Part shown: one piece after another, positions 24,863 through 35,096 of the stretch
Layout of the letters: each line of letters begins with the position of its first letter
How positions within the stretch are numbered: the stretch's first letter is position 1
Origin: Kribbella pratensis
GTDB lineage: Bacteria > Actinomycetota > Actinomycetes > Propionibacteriales > Kribbellaceae
DNA: 64,000 nucleotides
Reading direction: 5' to 3'
Assembly: GCF_004365355.1 (NCBI RefSeq)
Contig: NZ_SODP01000001.1
Location: 813,473-877,472 of the forward strand
The notes under the pieces: model-generated
What the model saw: only the letters and a program-made list of their open reading frames with translations
The model's database searches: none
Told to the model about the DNA's origin: nothing
Made by a program: the position numbers and the translations under genes

Positions 24863-25753
24863 GTGAATGCTGAAGGAGTGAGTGCCGTCGGCTCGGCGGC
24901 TGAGCTGGCCGAGCGTCTGCGGGCGACCGGATACCTCGCCGGAGAGGGCTTGGCAACGGTCGGCTATCTCGCGCTCGCGCTGCACCGGCCGTTGCTGCTG
25001 GAAGGCGAGCCCGGCACCGGCAAAACCTCACTGGCCGCAGCGATCGCCGAGGCGCTCGACCTGGATCTGATCCGGCTGCAGTGCTACGAGGGCATCGACG
25101 CCTCGCAGGCGCTCTACGACTGGGATTTCCCGCGCCAGATCCTGCACCTGCGGACCGTCGAGGCAACCAGCTCCGACGCCGTCGTCGAGGAGGTGGAGAA
25201 GAGCCTCTTCGACGAGCGTTTCCTGCTGTCCCGTCCGGTACTGCGGGCGCTCCGCGAGAGTCCCGCGGTGCTGCTCGTCGACGAGATCGACCGCGCCGAC
25301 GACGAGTTCGAGGCGTTCCTGCTCGAGGTGCTGTCGACGTACGAGGTGACGATCCCCGAACTCGGTACGATCACCGCCGAGGTGCCGCCGATCGTCGTAC
25401 TCACCTCGAACCGGACCCGCGAGGTGCATGACGCGCTCAAGCGCCGCTGCCTGTACCACTGGATCGACCATCCCGGCCTGGCCCGCGAGGTCGAGATCGT
25501 CCGCACTCGGCTGCCCGAGGTCTCGGCCCGGCTGGCCGAGCAGGTCGCGCGCTCGGTGCACCGGATCCGCGAGCTCGATCTGCTCAAACCGCCCGGTGTC
25601 GCGGAGACCCTCGACTGGGCCCGCGCCCTCGAAGCACTCGGCGCCGATGCCCTCGACGTCGAGACCGCGGCCGCGACCCTCGGGGCCGTGCTCAAGTACC
25701 GCGAGGACACCGACCGCGTCCGCGAATCACTCGACCGGCTCCTGGCGAGCTGA
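24863..25753 (+). CDS. coxD: MoxR-type AAA+ ATPase (CoxD-like)
   Basis: A 296-aa ATPase with Walker A GEPGTGKTS (about residue 50), Walker B LLVDEIDRAD, and the sensor segment PPIVVLTSNRTREVHDALKRRC. In carboxydotrophs CoxD helps assemble the unusual metal centre of CO dehydrogenase with CoxE; MoxR proteins generally act as chaperones with a VWA partner. Such a partner follows after two bases. GTG 24863 is used; GTG 24878 is an alternative. The C-terminal helical lid is intact. Confidence 0.85.
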   Translation: MNAEGVSAVGSAAELAERLRATGYLAGEGLATVGYLALALHRPLLLEGEPGTGKTSLAAAIAEALDLDLIRLQCYEGIDASQALYDWDFPRQILHLRTVEATSSDAVVEEVEKSLFDERFLLSRPVLRALRESPAVLLVDEIDRADDEFEAFLLEVLSTYEVTIPELGTITAEVPPIVVLTSNRTREVHDALKRRCLYHWIDHPGLAREVEIVRTRLPEVSARLAEQVARSVHRIRELDLLKPPGVAETLDWARALEALGADALDVETAAATLGAVLKYREDTDRVRESLDRLLAS

Positions 25754-25755
25754 CC

Positions 25756-26859
25756 ATGACGACCGAGCCGACGAGCGCGGAGCCGGATCTCGCGCTGGCC
25801 GGCTTCGCCTCCGCGCTCCGCCAGGCCGGCCTCGCCGTGACCGCGGACCGGGTTCACCTGTTCCTGCGTGCGGTGGCCGCCCTCGACGCGACGATGACCG
25901 CCGACGTCTACTGGGCCGGGCGCGCCGCGCTCTGCAGCGGCCCTGACGACACAGCCCGGTACGACGAGGTGTTCGCCGCCTGGTTCTCCGGACAGCGATC
26001 GCGCGGCGTCGTCCGCCGTACTCCGCAAGCCTCCGTGCAGGCCGCGCTCGCGGACGATGGCGAGGGGCAGGACGGCAACCGCACGCTCAACGTCGCCGCG
26101 AGTTCGACCGAGGTCCTCCGGCATCGTGATGTCGCCGACCTGTCCGCCAGCGACCGCGCCGAGCTGGCCCGCCTGTTCGGCACGCTCCGGCCACGAGCCC
26201 CGGTACGCCGCGCCACCCGTCGCCGCCCTTCACATCGCGGCGACGTCGACCCGCGGCGAACGCTGCGCGCGCAACTCCGGCAGGTCGGCGAACCAGGCCG
26301 CGTGCACTACCGCCGCCGTAGCGTCCGGCCCCGACGGGTTGTCGTACTCATCGACGTGTCCGGATCGATGCGGCCGTACGCCGACAGCCTGCTGCGGCTC
26401 GCTCACACGATGGTCCAGCAGGCACCACGCGCGGTGGAAGTCTTCACGATCGGCACGCGATTGACGCGCGTGACTCCGGCGCTGCGTAGACGCGACGCGG
26501 ACTTCGCGCTGCGGTCGGCGGGCGACGTCGTACCGGACTGGTCGGGTGGGACCCGGCTAGGAGAGGTGCTGAAGGTGTTCCTCGACCGCTGGGGGCAGCG
26601 TGGTACGGCGCGGCGGGCGGTCGTAGTCGTGTGCAGCGACGGGTGGGAGCGCGGCGACGCGACGTTGCTCGGAGCACAGATGCAACGGCTGGCGGGTCTC
26701 GCGCACCGCGTGGTGTGGCTCAATCCGCACCGGGGGAAGCCGGGATACGAACCCGTGCAGGCCGGGATCGTCGCCGTACTGCCGCACCTGGACGACCTGG
26801 TCGCCGGGCACAGCCTGACCAGCTTCGCCGAACTTCTGGAGGTGGTCGCCGATGCGTGA
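25756..26859 (+). CDS. coxE: VWA-domain protein (CoxE-like)
   Basis: A 367-aa cytoplasmic protein. An N-terminal helical part is followed by an Arg-rich stretch (res ~150-190), then a von Willebrand A domain beginning RRVVVLIDVSGSMRPYADSLL, which has the MIDAS motif DxSxS. This is the usual partner of the MoxR/CoxD ATPase in maturation of CO-dehydrogenase-family enzymes. Two bases separate it from coxD, and it overlaps xdhC by eight bases, so the series is one transcription unit. Confidence 0.85.
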   Translation: MTTEPTSAEPDLALAGFASALRQAGLAVTADRVHLFLRAVAALDATMTADVYWAGRAALCSGPDDTARYDEVFAAWFSGQRSRGVVRRTPQASVQAALADDGEGQDGNRTLNVAASSTEVLRHRDVADLSASDRAELARLFGTLRPRAPVRRATRRRPSHRGDVDPRRTLRAQLRQVGEPGRVHYRRRSVRPRRVVVLIDVSGSMRPYADSLLRLAHTMVQQAPRAVEVFTIGTRLTRVTPALRRRDADFALRSAGDVVPDWSGGTRLGEVLKVFLDRWGQRGTARRAVVVVCSDGWERGDATLLGAQMQRLAGLAHRVVWLNPHRGKPGYEPVQAGIVAVLPHLDDLVAGHSLTSFAELLEVVADA

Positions 26860-28054
26860 TGTTCTCGACCGGTTGCTGAGTTGGTGGAACGCCGGCGAAT
26901 CGGTTGCCGTCGGCACCGTTGTCGCGACGTTCGAGTCCGCGCCGCGGCCGCCCGGCGCGGTGATGCTGGTCGGCCCCGGTCTGGAGGCGGTCGGCAGTGT
27001 CTCCGGCGGGTGCGTCGAGGGCGCGGTCTACCAGCTCGGCGAGGAGGTCCTCGAGTCGGGCGAGCCCGTCCTTCAGCGGTACGGCGTGAGCGACGAGTCC
27101 GCGTTCGCGGTCGGCCTCACCTGCGGCGGCATCATCGACGTATTCGTCGAAAAGGTCGACCGGGACTCCTTCCCGGAACTGGCGGAGGTCGCCGCAGACA
27201 TCGCCGCCGGCCGACCGGTCGCAGTCGCCATGGTCGTCGCCCATCCCGACCCATCGATGCTCGGCCGCCGCCTCATCGTCCGCCCCGACCCAACCCCCGG
27301 CCCGACGTCCGGCCTGGCCCCGTCAGGTGCGGCGCCCTCCTCTCTTCCCCGCCCCGAGCGGAGCGAGGGGCGGGTTGGTTTGAGCGGGAGCCTGGGCTCG
27401 GAGCGGGCGGATGATGCTGTGTTGGACGACGCGCGGGGGCTGTTGGCGAACGGGAGAACGGAGACCTTGGAGTACGGGCCGGACGGGCAGCGTCGGGGCG
27501 AGGGGATGCGGGTGTTCGTCTCGTCGTACGCGCCGGTGCCGCGTCTGCTGGTGTTCGGCGCGATCGACTTCGCGGGCGCGGTGGCGCGGCTCGGTTCCTT
27601 CCTCGGGTACCGCGTGACCGTGTGCGATGCGCGCGCCGTGTTCGCGACCGCGTCCCGGTTCCCGTCGGCCGACGAAGTGATCGTGGACTGGCCGCACCGG
27701 TACCTGTCGGGGGAGTCCGCGGCGGGCCGGATCGACGACCGGACGGTGATCTGCGTACTGACGCACGATCCGAAGTTCGACGTACCGCTGCTGGAAGTCG
27801 CCTTGCGCCTGCCACAGGTCGCGTACATCGGGGCGATGGGTTCGCGGCGGACGCACGACGACCGGCTGAAGCGGTTGCGGGAGGCCGGACTGACCGACGC
27901 GGAGGTGGCCCGGCTGGCCAGCCCGATCGGTCTCGACCTCGGCGCCCGGACGCCGGAGGAGACCGCGGTCAGTATCGCGGCCGAGATCATCGCCCAGCGC
28001 TGGGGCGGCGCCGGGCAACGGCTCTCGGCGGCGGCGGGACCGATTCACCACTGA
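26852..28054 (+). CDS. xdhC: XdhC/CoxI-family molybdenum cofactor maturation protein
   Basis: A 400-aa protein. The N-terminal XdhC/CoxI domain shows VGTVVATFESAPRPPGAVML, GSVSGGCVEGAVY and GLTCGGIIDVFVE; the C-terminal Rossmann domain begins RLLVFGAIDFAGAVARLGSFLGYRV and ends with the DLGARTPEETAVSIAAEI block. XdhC proteins bind and sulfurate Moco before insertion. Between the domains, residues about 150-195 are a linker encoded partly by a GC palindrome (27348-27374) that reads PRPERSEGR. The stop codon lies in the first unit of an 11-bp triple repeat. Confidence 0.85.
   Translation: MRDVLDRLLSWWNAGESVAVGTVVATFESAPRPPGAVMLVGPGLEAVGSVSGGCVEGAVYQLGEEVLESGEPVLQRYGVSDESAFAVGLTCGGIIDVFVEKVDRDSFPELAEVAADIAAGRPVAVAMVVAHPDPSMLGRRLIVRPDPTPGPTSGLAPSGAAPSSLPRPERSEGRVGLSGSLGSERADDAVLDDARGLLANGRTETLEYGPDGQRRGEGMRVFVSSYAPVPRLLVFGAIDFAGAVARLGSFLGYRVTVCDARAVFATASRFPSADEVIVDWPHRYLSGESAAGRIDDRTVICVLTHDPKFDVPLLEVALRLPQVAYIGAMGSRRTHDDRLKRLREAGLTDAEVARLASPIGLDLGARTPEETAVSIAAEIIAQRWGGAGQRLSAAAGPIHH
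27348..27374. repeat. REP-like GC palindrome inserted in the xdhC coding region
   Basis: CCCGCCCC (27348-27355) and GGGGCGGG (27367-27374) flank an 11-base loop. Apart from one loop base it is the reverse complement of 11529-11555. It is in frame and encodes PRPERSEGR in the interdomain linker. Confidence 0.6.
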
Positions 28055-28074
28055 TTCACCACTGATTCACCACT
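28042..28074. repeat. 11-bp tandem repeat (three copies) across the xdhC stop codon
   Basis: GATTCACCACT is repeated exactly three times. The first unit supplies the last codons of xdhC and, with the second, its TGA. Slippage would not change the encoded protein much because the stop recurs at each junction. Confidence 0.85.
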
Positions 28075-28161
28075 GATGAACAACTGGTCGGACCTTGTGG
28101 GCGACATGACACGGGGAGCAGGATCGAACGTACGGCGGTGCTGACATCTGGAGGCGGGGCA

Positions 28162-28632
28162 ATGACCCGGATCACAGTGAAGGTCGACGGAAGCAGTTTC
28201 ACCGACGAGGTGGAACCGCGCACGCTGCTCGTGCATTACCTGCGCGAGCAGCTGGGAAAGACAGGCACCGTGGTCGGCTGTGACACCGGGAACTGCGGTT
28301 CCTGCACGGTCCACCTGGACGGGCGGAGCGTGAAGTCGTGTTCGCTGCTCGCGGTCCAGGCCGACGGTCACGAGGTGACCACGATCGAAGGGCTGTCGAC
28401 CAATGGTCAGCTGCATCCGATGCAGCAGGCCTTCCACGAGCATCACGCCTTGCAGTGCGGATACTGCACACCGGGCATGATCATGCAATCCATCGATCTG
28501 ATCGCCGACAATCCGGATCCGAGCGACGAGGACGTCCGGCTCGGGCTCGAAGGCAACCTCTGCCGCTGCACCGGCTACCAGAACATCGTCAAGGCCGTGC
28601 AGGCCGCTGCCGCCGCGGGCGGTGCGCAATGA
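28162..28632 (+). CDS. coxS: Molybdenum hydroxylase iron-sulfur subunit (CoxS-like)
   Basis: A 156-aa [2Fe-2S] subunit. The plant-type ferredoxin cluster is Cys40, 45, 48 and 60 (CDTGNCGSC...C); the second cluster is Cys99, 102, 134 and 136 (CGYC...CRC), all present. It passes electrons from the Mo site to FAD. ATG 28162 is chosen over an in-frame start eight codons upstream because GGAGG ends about eight bases before it. Overlaps coxL by four bases (ATGA). Confidence 0.92.
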   Translation: MTRITVKVDGSSFTDEVEPRTLLVHYLREQLGKTGTVVGCDTGNCGSCTVHLDGRSVKSCSLLAVQADGHEVTTIEGLSTNGQLHPMQQAFHEHHALQCGYCTPGMIMQSIDLIADNPDPSDEDVRLGLEGNLCRCTGYQNIVKAVQAAAAAGGAQ

Positions 28633-31013
28633 CGACCACCGAGGATCGCCCCGCCACCGAGATCGGCAACCCGCGACTCCGCAAGGAGGACGCCCGGCTG
28701 ATCACCGGCCGGACCCGTTGGACCGACAACATCGTGCTGCCGGGGATGCAGCACATCGCGATGGTCCGCAGCCCGTTCGCGCACGCCCGGATCACCTCGA
28801 TCGACACCGAGGCGGCCCGGGCGGCGACCGGGGTCGTTGCCGTGATCACCGGTGCGGACATCGCCGACGAGCAGGGCGCGCTGCCCAATGCCTGGGCAGT
28901 CGTCTCCGACCAGCAGGCCCCGGTGCATCCGTCGATGGCGGTCGACCATGTCGCGTTCGCCGGCGAGATCGTTGCCATGGTCATCGCCCGGACGGCCGCC
29001 GAGGCGAACGACGCCGCCGAACTGGTCGACGTCGACTACGAGGAACTCGCGCCGGCCCTCGAGCTCAGGGCCGCGGCGCGCGACGAGGTCATCGCCCATC
29101 CCGACCTCGGGACGAACGTGTCCGCGGTCTGGGCGTACGACTCGGCAGAATCCGGCACCGGCGGTGACGTCGAGGCGGCGATCGCGGCCGCTCGCAACGG
29201 CGGCATCGTGATCGAGAAGGAGATCCGGCAGCAGCGGCTGATCCCGGCGTTCATGGAGCCGCGCGCGATCGTCGTCGACCCGACCACCGAGCAGATGACG
29301 GTGTGGTCGTCGACGCAGGTGCCGCACTTCGTGAGGATCTTCATCGCGCTCGTACTCGGCATCCCGGAGAGCAAGATCCGGGTGATCGCGCCGGACGTCG
29401 GCGGCGGGTTCGGCGGCAAGCTCCAGTTCACCCCGGAGGAAGTCCTCACGGTCATCGCGGCCCGCCGGACCGGAAAGCCCTGTAAGTACTGCGAAACCAG
29501 GTCCGAGTCGTTGATGGCCGCGCACCACGGGCGGGATCAGTGGCAGCAGGTCACGCTGGCGGCGACTGCGGACGGCACGGTGACCGGGCTCAAGGTCGAG
29601 CTGACCGTGGACATGGGCGCGTACCTCGGCCTGGTGACGTCGGCGATCCCGCTGCTGGGAGCCTTTATGTACAACGGGATCTACAAGTTCCCGTCGTACC
29701 ACCTCGGCATCACGAACGTCTTCACGAACAAGACCTGGACCGACGCGTACCGCGGTGCGGGCCGGCCGGAGGCGACGTACGCGATCGAGCGGGTGATGGA
29801 CGAGCTCGCCGCCCGGGTCGGCGTCGACCCGCTGGAAATCCGCGAGCGGAACTGGATCAAGCACGAGGAGTTCCCGTTCTCGACGGTGTCCGGGTTGCAG
29901 TACGACTCCGGCAACTACGAGGCAGCGACCGCGAAGGCGCGCGAGCTCTTCGGGTACGACGACCTGCGCAAGGAGCAGGCGGAGCGCCGGGAGTCCGGCG
30001 ACCCGGTCCAGCTCGGCATCGGCATCTCGACGTACACCGAGATGTGCGGGCTGGCGCCGTCGCGCTGGCTCGGCTCGATGGGGTACGTCGGCGGCGGCTG
30101 GGAGCATGCGGCCGTCCGCATGCTGCCGACCGGGAAGGTCGAGGTGGTCACCGGGACGAGTCCGCACGGGCAGGGCCACGAGACCGCATGGAGCCAGCTG
30201 GTCGCGGATCGCCTGGGTGTCGCGTTCGAGGATGTCGAAGTACTGCATGGTGACACGCAGGTCGCCGTCCGCGGCCTGGACACGTACGGCTCGCGCTCGC
30301 TGGCCGTCGGCGGGATGGCAGTCCTGGCGGCCGCCGACAAGGTGATCGAGAAGGCGAAACCGATCGCGGCCCAGCTGCTGGAGGCGAACACGGACGACCT
30401 CGACTTCTCCGCCGGCCGGTACGGCGTTCGCGGCACCGATGCGGGGATGACGCTGGCGGAGCTGGCGTTCGCGGTCTTCCAGGGACACAAGCTCGACGGA
30501 TCCGCGGAAGGGTGTCTCGACGCGGACGCGACCCTCGATCCGGACGACTTCTCGTTCCCGCACGGCACGCATCTGTGCGCGGTCGAGGTCGACACCGAGA
30601 CCGGGGAGACGAAGATCCGGTCGTACGTGAGCGTCGACGACGTCGGAGTGGTGGTGAATCCGTTGATCGTCGAGGGCCAGGTGCACGGCGGTCTCGCGCA
30701 GGGCATCGCGCAGGCGCTCTACGAGGAGGCTGTGCACGACGACTCCGGGACGCTGATCACCGGCTCGTTCGATCAGTATTTGTTGCCAGGGGCACCCGAT
30801 CTGCCGCGGTTCGAGACGGCGCGGACCGAGACGCCGGCGACGACCAACCAGCTCGGCGTGAAGGGCGTCGGCGAGGCCGGCACGATCGCGTCCACGCCGG
30901 CGGTCGTGAATGCGATCGTCGACGCGCTCCGGCCGCTCGGCGTCACCGACGTGGTGATGCCGTGTACGCCGTACCGCGTGTGGAAGGCAATCCAGGAAGG
31001 AGCGCAGTCATGA
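28629..31013 (+). CDS. coxL: Molybdenum hydroxylase large subunit, form II CoxL-like
   Basis: A 794-aa Mo-cofactor-binding catalytic subunit of the xanthine oxidase family. The motif at residues 373-379 is AYRGAGR, the form II signature, whereas proven CO dehydrogenases have AYRCSFR with the Cu-ligating cysteine. The equivalent of that Cys here is Gly376. Other landmarks are [20 protein letters not shown] and the C-terminal GVKGVGEAG with the base Glu. So it may oxidise a carbon substrate other than CO; the substrate is unknown. Start ATG 28629 overlaps coxS; the stop overlaps coxM. Gene order S-L-M differs from the M-S-L order of classic form I operons. Confidence 0.9.
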   Translation: MTTTEDRPATEIGNPRLRKEDARLITGRTRWTDNIVLPGMQHIAMVRSPFAHARITSIDTEAARAATGVVAVITGADIADEQGALPNAWAVVSDQQAPVHPSMAVDHVAFAGEIVAMVIARTAAEANDAAELVDVDYEELAPALELRAAARDEVIAHPDLGTNVSAVWAYDSAESGTGGDVEAAIAAARNGGIVIEKEIRQQRLIPAFMEPRAIVVDPTTEQMTVWSSTQVPHFVRIFIALVLGIPESKIRVIAPDVGGGFGGKLQFTPEEVLTVIAARRTGKPCKYCETRSESLMAAHHGRDQWQQVTLAATADGTVTGLKVELTVDMGAYLGLVTSAIPLLGAFMYNGIYKFPSYHLGITNVFTNKTWTDAYRGAGRPEATYAIERVMDELAARVGVDPLEIRERNWIKHEEFPFSTVSGLQYDSGNYEAATAKARELFGYDDLRKEQAERRESGDPVQLGIGISTYTEMCGLAPSRWLGSMGYVGGGWEHAAVRMLPTGKVEVVTGTSPHGQGHETAWSQLVADRLGVAFEDVEVLHGDTQVAVRGLDTYGSRSLAVGGMAVLAAADKVIEKAKPIAAQLLEANTDDLDFSAGRYGVRGTDAGMTLAELAFAVFQGHKLDGSAEGCLDADATLDPDDFSFPHGTHLCAVEVDTETGETKIRSYVSVDDVGVVVNPLIVEGQVHGGLAQGIAQALYEEAVHDDSGTLITGSFDQYLLPGAPDLPRFETARTETPATTNQLGVKGVGEAGTIASTPAVVNAIVDALRPLGVTDVVMPCTPYRVWKAIQEGAQS

Positions 31014-31864
31014 TCCCGGCGCCGTTCGAGTACTTCGCTCCCGCAACCATCGACGAGGCGTTGGGGTTGCTGCGTGAGCACTCCGACGCGAAGGTGCTGG
31101 CCGGTGGGCAGAGCCTGATGCCGGCGTTGCGGTTGCGGCTGGCGGCGCCGGACACGATCGTCGACCTCGCCAAGATCGACGAGCTGCGCGGCGTACGCGA
31201 CGACGGCGACGTGCTGGTCATCGGCGCGATGACACCGCACAGCGTCGTCCAGTCCTCGCCGGTGGTGAACGAGCATGCCCGGCTGATCTCGTTGGCGACG
31301 GCAACGGTCGGGGATCCGCAGATCCGGCATCGCGGCACGTTCGGCGGTTCACTGGCCCATGCGGATCCGGCCGCCGATCTGCCGGCCGTCGCGGTGGCGC
31401 TGGACGCGTCGTTCGTGATCGCCGGCCCGGACGGTCGCCGCACCGTGTCCGCGGCGGACTTCTTCCAAGGCGTGTTCAGTACGGCGCTCGGCGAGGACGA
31501 GTTGCTGGTCGAGGTGCGGGTGCCGAAGTACACCGGGTGGGGCGCGCACTACGAGAAGTTCAACCGGGTCGCGCAAGCGTGGTCGATCGTGTCCGTTGCG
31601 GCGGCGGTCCGGCTCGACGGCGACTCGATCGCGGAGGCGCGGGTCGCGCTCGGCAACATGGGTTCGACGCCGGTCCGGGCGACCGCGGTCGAGCAAGCGC
31701 TGGTCGGCGGGCCCGCGACCGCCGACGCCGTACGGGAAGCCGCCGCGCGGGCTGCGGACGGGACGTCACCGGTCACGGATCTCAACGGCGACGCGGACTA
31801 TCGGCGGCATCTGGCCACGGTGCTCACCCGGCGTGCGGTCCTGGCGGCGGCGGGTACGGCGTGA
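31010..31864 (+). CDS. coxM: Molybdenum hydroxylase FAD subunit (CoxM-like)
   Basis: A 284-aa FAD-binding subunit. It contains the two flavin motifs AGGQSLMPALRLRLA (about residue 36) and ATVGDPQIRHRGTFGGSLAHADPAADLPA (about 100-125), followed by the CO-dehydrogenase flavoprotein C-terminal domain. It receives electrons from CoxS. AGGAAGGAG precedes ATG 31010, which overlaps the coxL stop by four bases. Confidence 0.92.
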   Translation: MIPAPFEYFAPATIDEALGLLREHSDAKVLAGGQSLMPALRLRLAAPDTIVDLAKIDELRGVRDDGDVLVIGAMTPHSVVQSSPVVNEHARLISLATATVGDPQIRHRGTFGGSLAHADPAADLPAVAVALDASFVIAGPDGRRTVSAADFFQGVFSTALGEDELLVEVRVPKYTGWGAHYEKFNRVAQAWSIVSVAAAVRLDGDSIAEARVALGNMGSTPVRATAVEQALVGGPATADAVREAAARAADGTSPVTDLNGDADYRRHLATVLTRRAVLAAAGTA

Positions 31865-32589
31865 AGCTCGAGCACAAGTTCGTCGTACCGGCTCCGGTCG
31901 AGCAGACGTGGGCCGCGTTCAACGATCTCGAACGGGTGGTGCCGTGTTTCCCCGGCGCCACCCTGACGTCGTACGACGGGGACGAGTTCACCGGCTCGTG
32001 CAAGGTCAAGCTCGGGCCGGTGTCCCTGCAGTACTCCGGCAACGGCACCTTCCTCGAACGTGACCCGGCCGATCATCACGCGGTGATCGAGGCCAAGGGC
32101 AAGGACCGGCGCGGCAACGGTACGGCGACCGCCCGCGTCACGGCCCGGCTGGCCGAGTCCGGTCCGGGGTCGACCGAGGTCACCGTCGACACCGACCTGA
32201 CAATCACCGGCCGCCCCGCCCAGTTCGGCCGCGGCCTGATCCAGGACGTGTCGAACAAACTCCTCGACCAGTTCACCACCTGCCTGAAAACCAAGCTGGA
32301 CACCACACCAGCCGCCGGCACCCCGCCCGCCGACACCACACCGCCCGCGGACACCAAACCGTCCGCCGACACCTCGGCGACCCAAGACGCCTCCACGACT
32401 GACGACGCTCCACCCGCTGCCACGCCCCCGCCTCCACCCGACGCGCCACCACCGCCGACCTCGTCGGAACCCGCAGCGGTCTCCCTCAACCTGGGCAGCA
32501 CCCTCCTCCCCGTCCTGGCCCGCCGCGCAGCGCCGTATCTGATCGGCGCCGCCCTCGCCCTACTCCTCCGCCGCCTGATCCGCCGCTAG
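31861..32589 (+). CDS. coxG: CoxG-like SRPBCC protein with C-terminal membrane anchor
   Basis: A 242-aa protein beginning at GTG 31861, which overlaps the coxM stop by four bases. Residues 1-150 form an SRPBCC/START fold typical of CoxG (KFVVPAPVEQTWAAFNDLERVVPCFPGATL). Then comes a Pro/Thr/Asp-rich linker (about 150-205) and a final hydrophobic helix flanked by arginines (APYLIGAALALLLRRLIRR). In CO dehydrogenase operons CoxG anchors the enzyme at the membrane; recent work on related proteins points to quinone delivery. Last gene of the operon. Confidence 0.82.
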   Translation: MKLEHKFVVPAPVEQTWAAFNDLERVVPCFPGATLTSYDGDEFTGSCKVKLGPVSLQYSGNGTFLERDPADHHAVIEAKGKDRRGNGTATARVTARLAESGPGSTEVTVDTDLTITGRPAQFGRGLIQDVSNKLLDQFTTCLKTKLDTTPAAGTPPADTTPPADTKPSADTSATQDASTTDDAPPAATPPPPPDAPPPPTSSEPAAVSLNLGSTLLPVLARRAAPYLIGAALALLLRRLIRR

Positions 32590-32600
32590 GCCGTTATCCG

Positions 32601-34370
32601 CTAGACCGTCTCGGCGCTCAGCGTCCGCGCGACCGGATGCCGGGCGGCGAACCGGGCGGGCAAGGCTGTGAGCGCTGCGGTTGCGAACAGCGTCGCAAGG
32701 ACCGCCGCGAGCAACCAGGACGCGGGCGGCATTGCGATCTGGCCGACACTGAAGATGCCGAAAAGGAAGATGCCCAGGTACACGCCGGCGACTGCACCTG
32801 GAACGGCGGGCAGGAGTTGGGCAAAGGACAACCCGGCCGAGACCTGGCCGGGCGTCGCGCCGAGTGCGCGAGTGACGGCCATGCTCACCCGCGACTCCAT
32901 CGCTGTCATCCAAGTGATCGCGATGGTGTTGACGATGGCGAGTGCGACGAGCATGACGGTCACCGCGAGAAGTAGCCGGTAGTTCTGCTCGTCCCGGATG
33001 TTCGGCAGCGCGGCGTACGGTCTGACCGGTTGGGCGATGCCGATCAGCAATCCGGTGATGCCGGTGACGGTCGCCGCGGTGGAGAAAGCGTGCAGTACGG
33101 CGCGACCCGGTCGGCGCGCGGTCAACCGCAACCCCACCAGCAGCGACGTCGGGAGCACCGCGGACAGCGTGGTCAGCAGAGGGCGGTGGCGAAGGTACTG
33201 CGCGGGGCTGGTGAGCGCACTCACCGTGGCCGTCCGAAGCGCGCGCACCGTCGGCGGAAGCATGGTCAGCAATGCCACGGCCAGGACAAGAAGAGTGGTC
33301 GCGACGAGCGTGGTGCCGTCCGGCCCGACGACGCAGCCGATCAGGCTGGCGGTGGGGTTGGCGATCGCCGGCTCGACCAGGCGAGCGACGGCGAGCCCCA
33401 GGACCTGAGCTAGCACCGCGAGCGCGAGGAACTCCGTCAGAAGGACCGCGGCGATCAGACCGGGCGTCGCTCCGATGGCCTTGAGCAGGCCGGCCCGCCG
33501 GGTCTGCTCGACGATCCGTCCGGCGGCGAGCGCGGCGACGCCGGTGATCGCGAGGAAGCCGAGCAACCAACCGCCGACGACCAGGATCGGCTCGGTGCCG
33601 CTGAGGATGACCGTGTCCTGGGTGGCGATGAACTGCCAGGAGTGCAGGGTCAGCCTGGTCGTGGGGGAGCGAAGTGAAGAGCGAAAGGCGTTGGTAGCGG
33701 AGGGATCGCGCAGCTTGAGGTCCATTGCGGTGGTGACCGTCAGGTCCCGTCCGGCCAGCGCACTGGCGTCCTTCGCAGTCATCCAGACCAGGCCGCTCGG
33801 GTCGCTCGGTCCGCCCAGTGGGCCGATGCCTGCCGCCCACGGGTAGATCGAGGTCGCCGCGGTCACGGCGATCCCGACGACCGGGTACCTGCGGTCCGAC
33901 ACGGTGACGCGGTCGCCGACCTTCACGCCGAGTGCGGTGGCCAGACCGCGTTCCACTACAGCGCCGCCTGGACGGATCCACTCGCCTGACGTGACCAGCG
34001 GTCTGTTGATCGGTCCTGGGGTGAGGCTGGCGCCGTGCACGACCACACCAGAGCTCCGGCCGTGGACTGCGAGGTCGCTGTACACCACGGCATACGGACC
34101 GTTGTGTCCGACGACTTCCGGATGGGTAGCCAGGGACTCGAGTTCCCGGGTCGCGTCAGGGCCGGAGTCCGGAGCGAGCGCGACGACGTCCGGTCCGCCT
34201 GTTGCGGCGCGTGTTTGCCGGTAGAGCGCTTCGCAGGCACCGTTCAGCGACAGTCCGAGCGCCAGCGTGGCGACGGCTGCTGTCACCGCGAGTACGAGCA
34301 TCGCGGCGTGGGCTTTGTGTCGCCGTACGTCGGCCAGTACCAGGCGTACGACGAGCAGGACCCGGCCCAC
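32601..34370 (-). CDS. ABC transporter permease, FtsX/MacB type
   Basis: A 589-aa membrane protein. It starts MGRVLLVVRLVLADVRRHKAHAAMLVLAVTAAVATLALGLSLNG (helix 1), followed by an extracytoplasmic domain and two FtsX-type helix groups (ILVVGGWLLGFLAITGVAALAAGRIVEQTRRAGLLKAIGATPGLI and ATVTGITGLLIG through VTRALGATPGQVSAGL). It is the transmembrane half of a MacB-like mechanotransmission exporter or lipoprotein-handling transporter. GTG start 34370 abuts the ATPase stop. It ends 11 bases from the convergent coxG. Confidence 0.85.
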   Translation of the reverse strand: MGRVLLVVRLVLADVRRHKAHAAMLVLAVTAAVATLALGLSLNGACEALYRQTRAATGGPDVVALAPDSGPDATRELESLATHPEVVGHNGPYAVVYSDLAVHGRSSGVVVHGASLTPGPINRPLVTSGEWIRPGGAVVERGLATALGVKVGDRVTVSDRRYPVVGIAVTAATSIYPWAAGIGPLGGPSDPSGLVWMTAKDASALAGRDLTVTTAMDLKLRDPSATNAFRSSLRSPTTRLTLHSWQFIATQDTVILSGTEPILVVGGWLLGFLAITGVAALAAGRIVEQTRRAGLLKAIGATPGLIAAVLLTEFLALAVLAQVLGLAVARLVEPAIANPTASLIGCVVGPDGTTLVATTLLVLAVALLTMLPPTVRALRTATVSALTSPAQYLRHRPLLTTLSAVLPTSLLVGLRLTARRPGRAVLHAFSTAATVTGITGLLIGIAQPVRPYAALPNIRDEQNYRLLLAVTVMLVALAIVNTIAITWMTAMESRVSMAVTRALGATPGQVSAGLSFAQLLPAVPGAVAGVYLGIFLFGIFSVGQIAMPPASWLLAAVLATLFATAALTALPARFAARHPVARTLSAETV

Positions 34371-35092
<722 letters not shown>

Positions 35093-35096
<4 letters not shown>

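Noticed and set aside
28629..31013. A genuine aerobic CO dehydrogenase (form I)
   Set aside because: The active-site motif is AYRGAGR, not AYRCSFR, so the Cu-ligand cysteine is missing.
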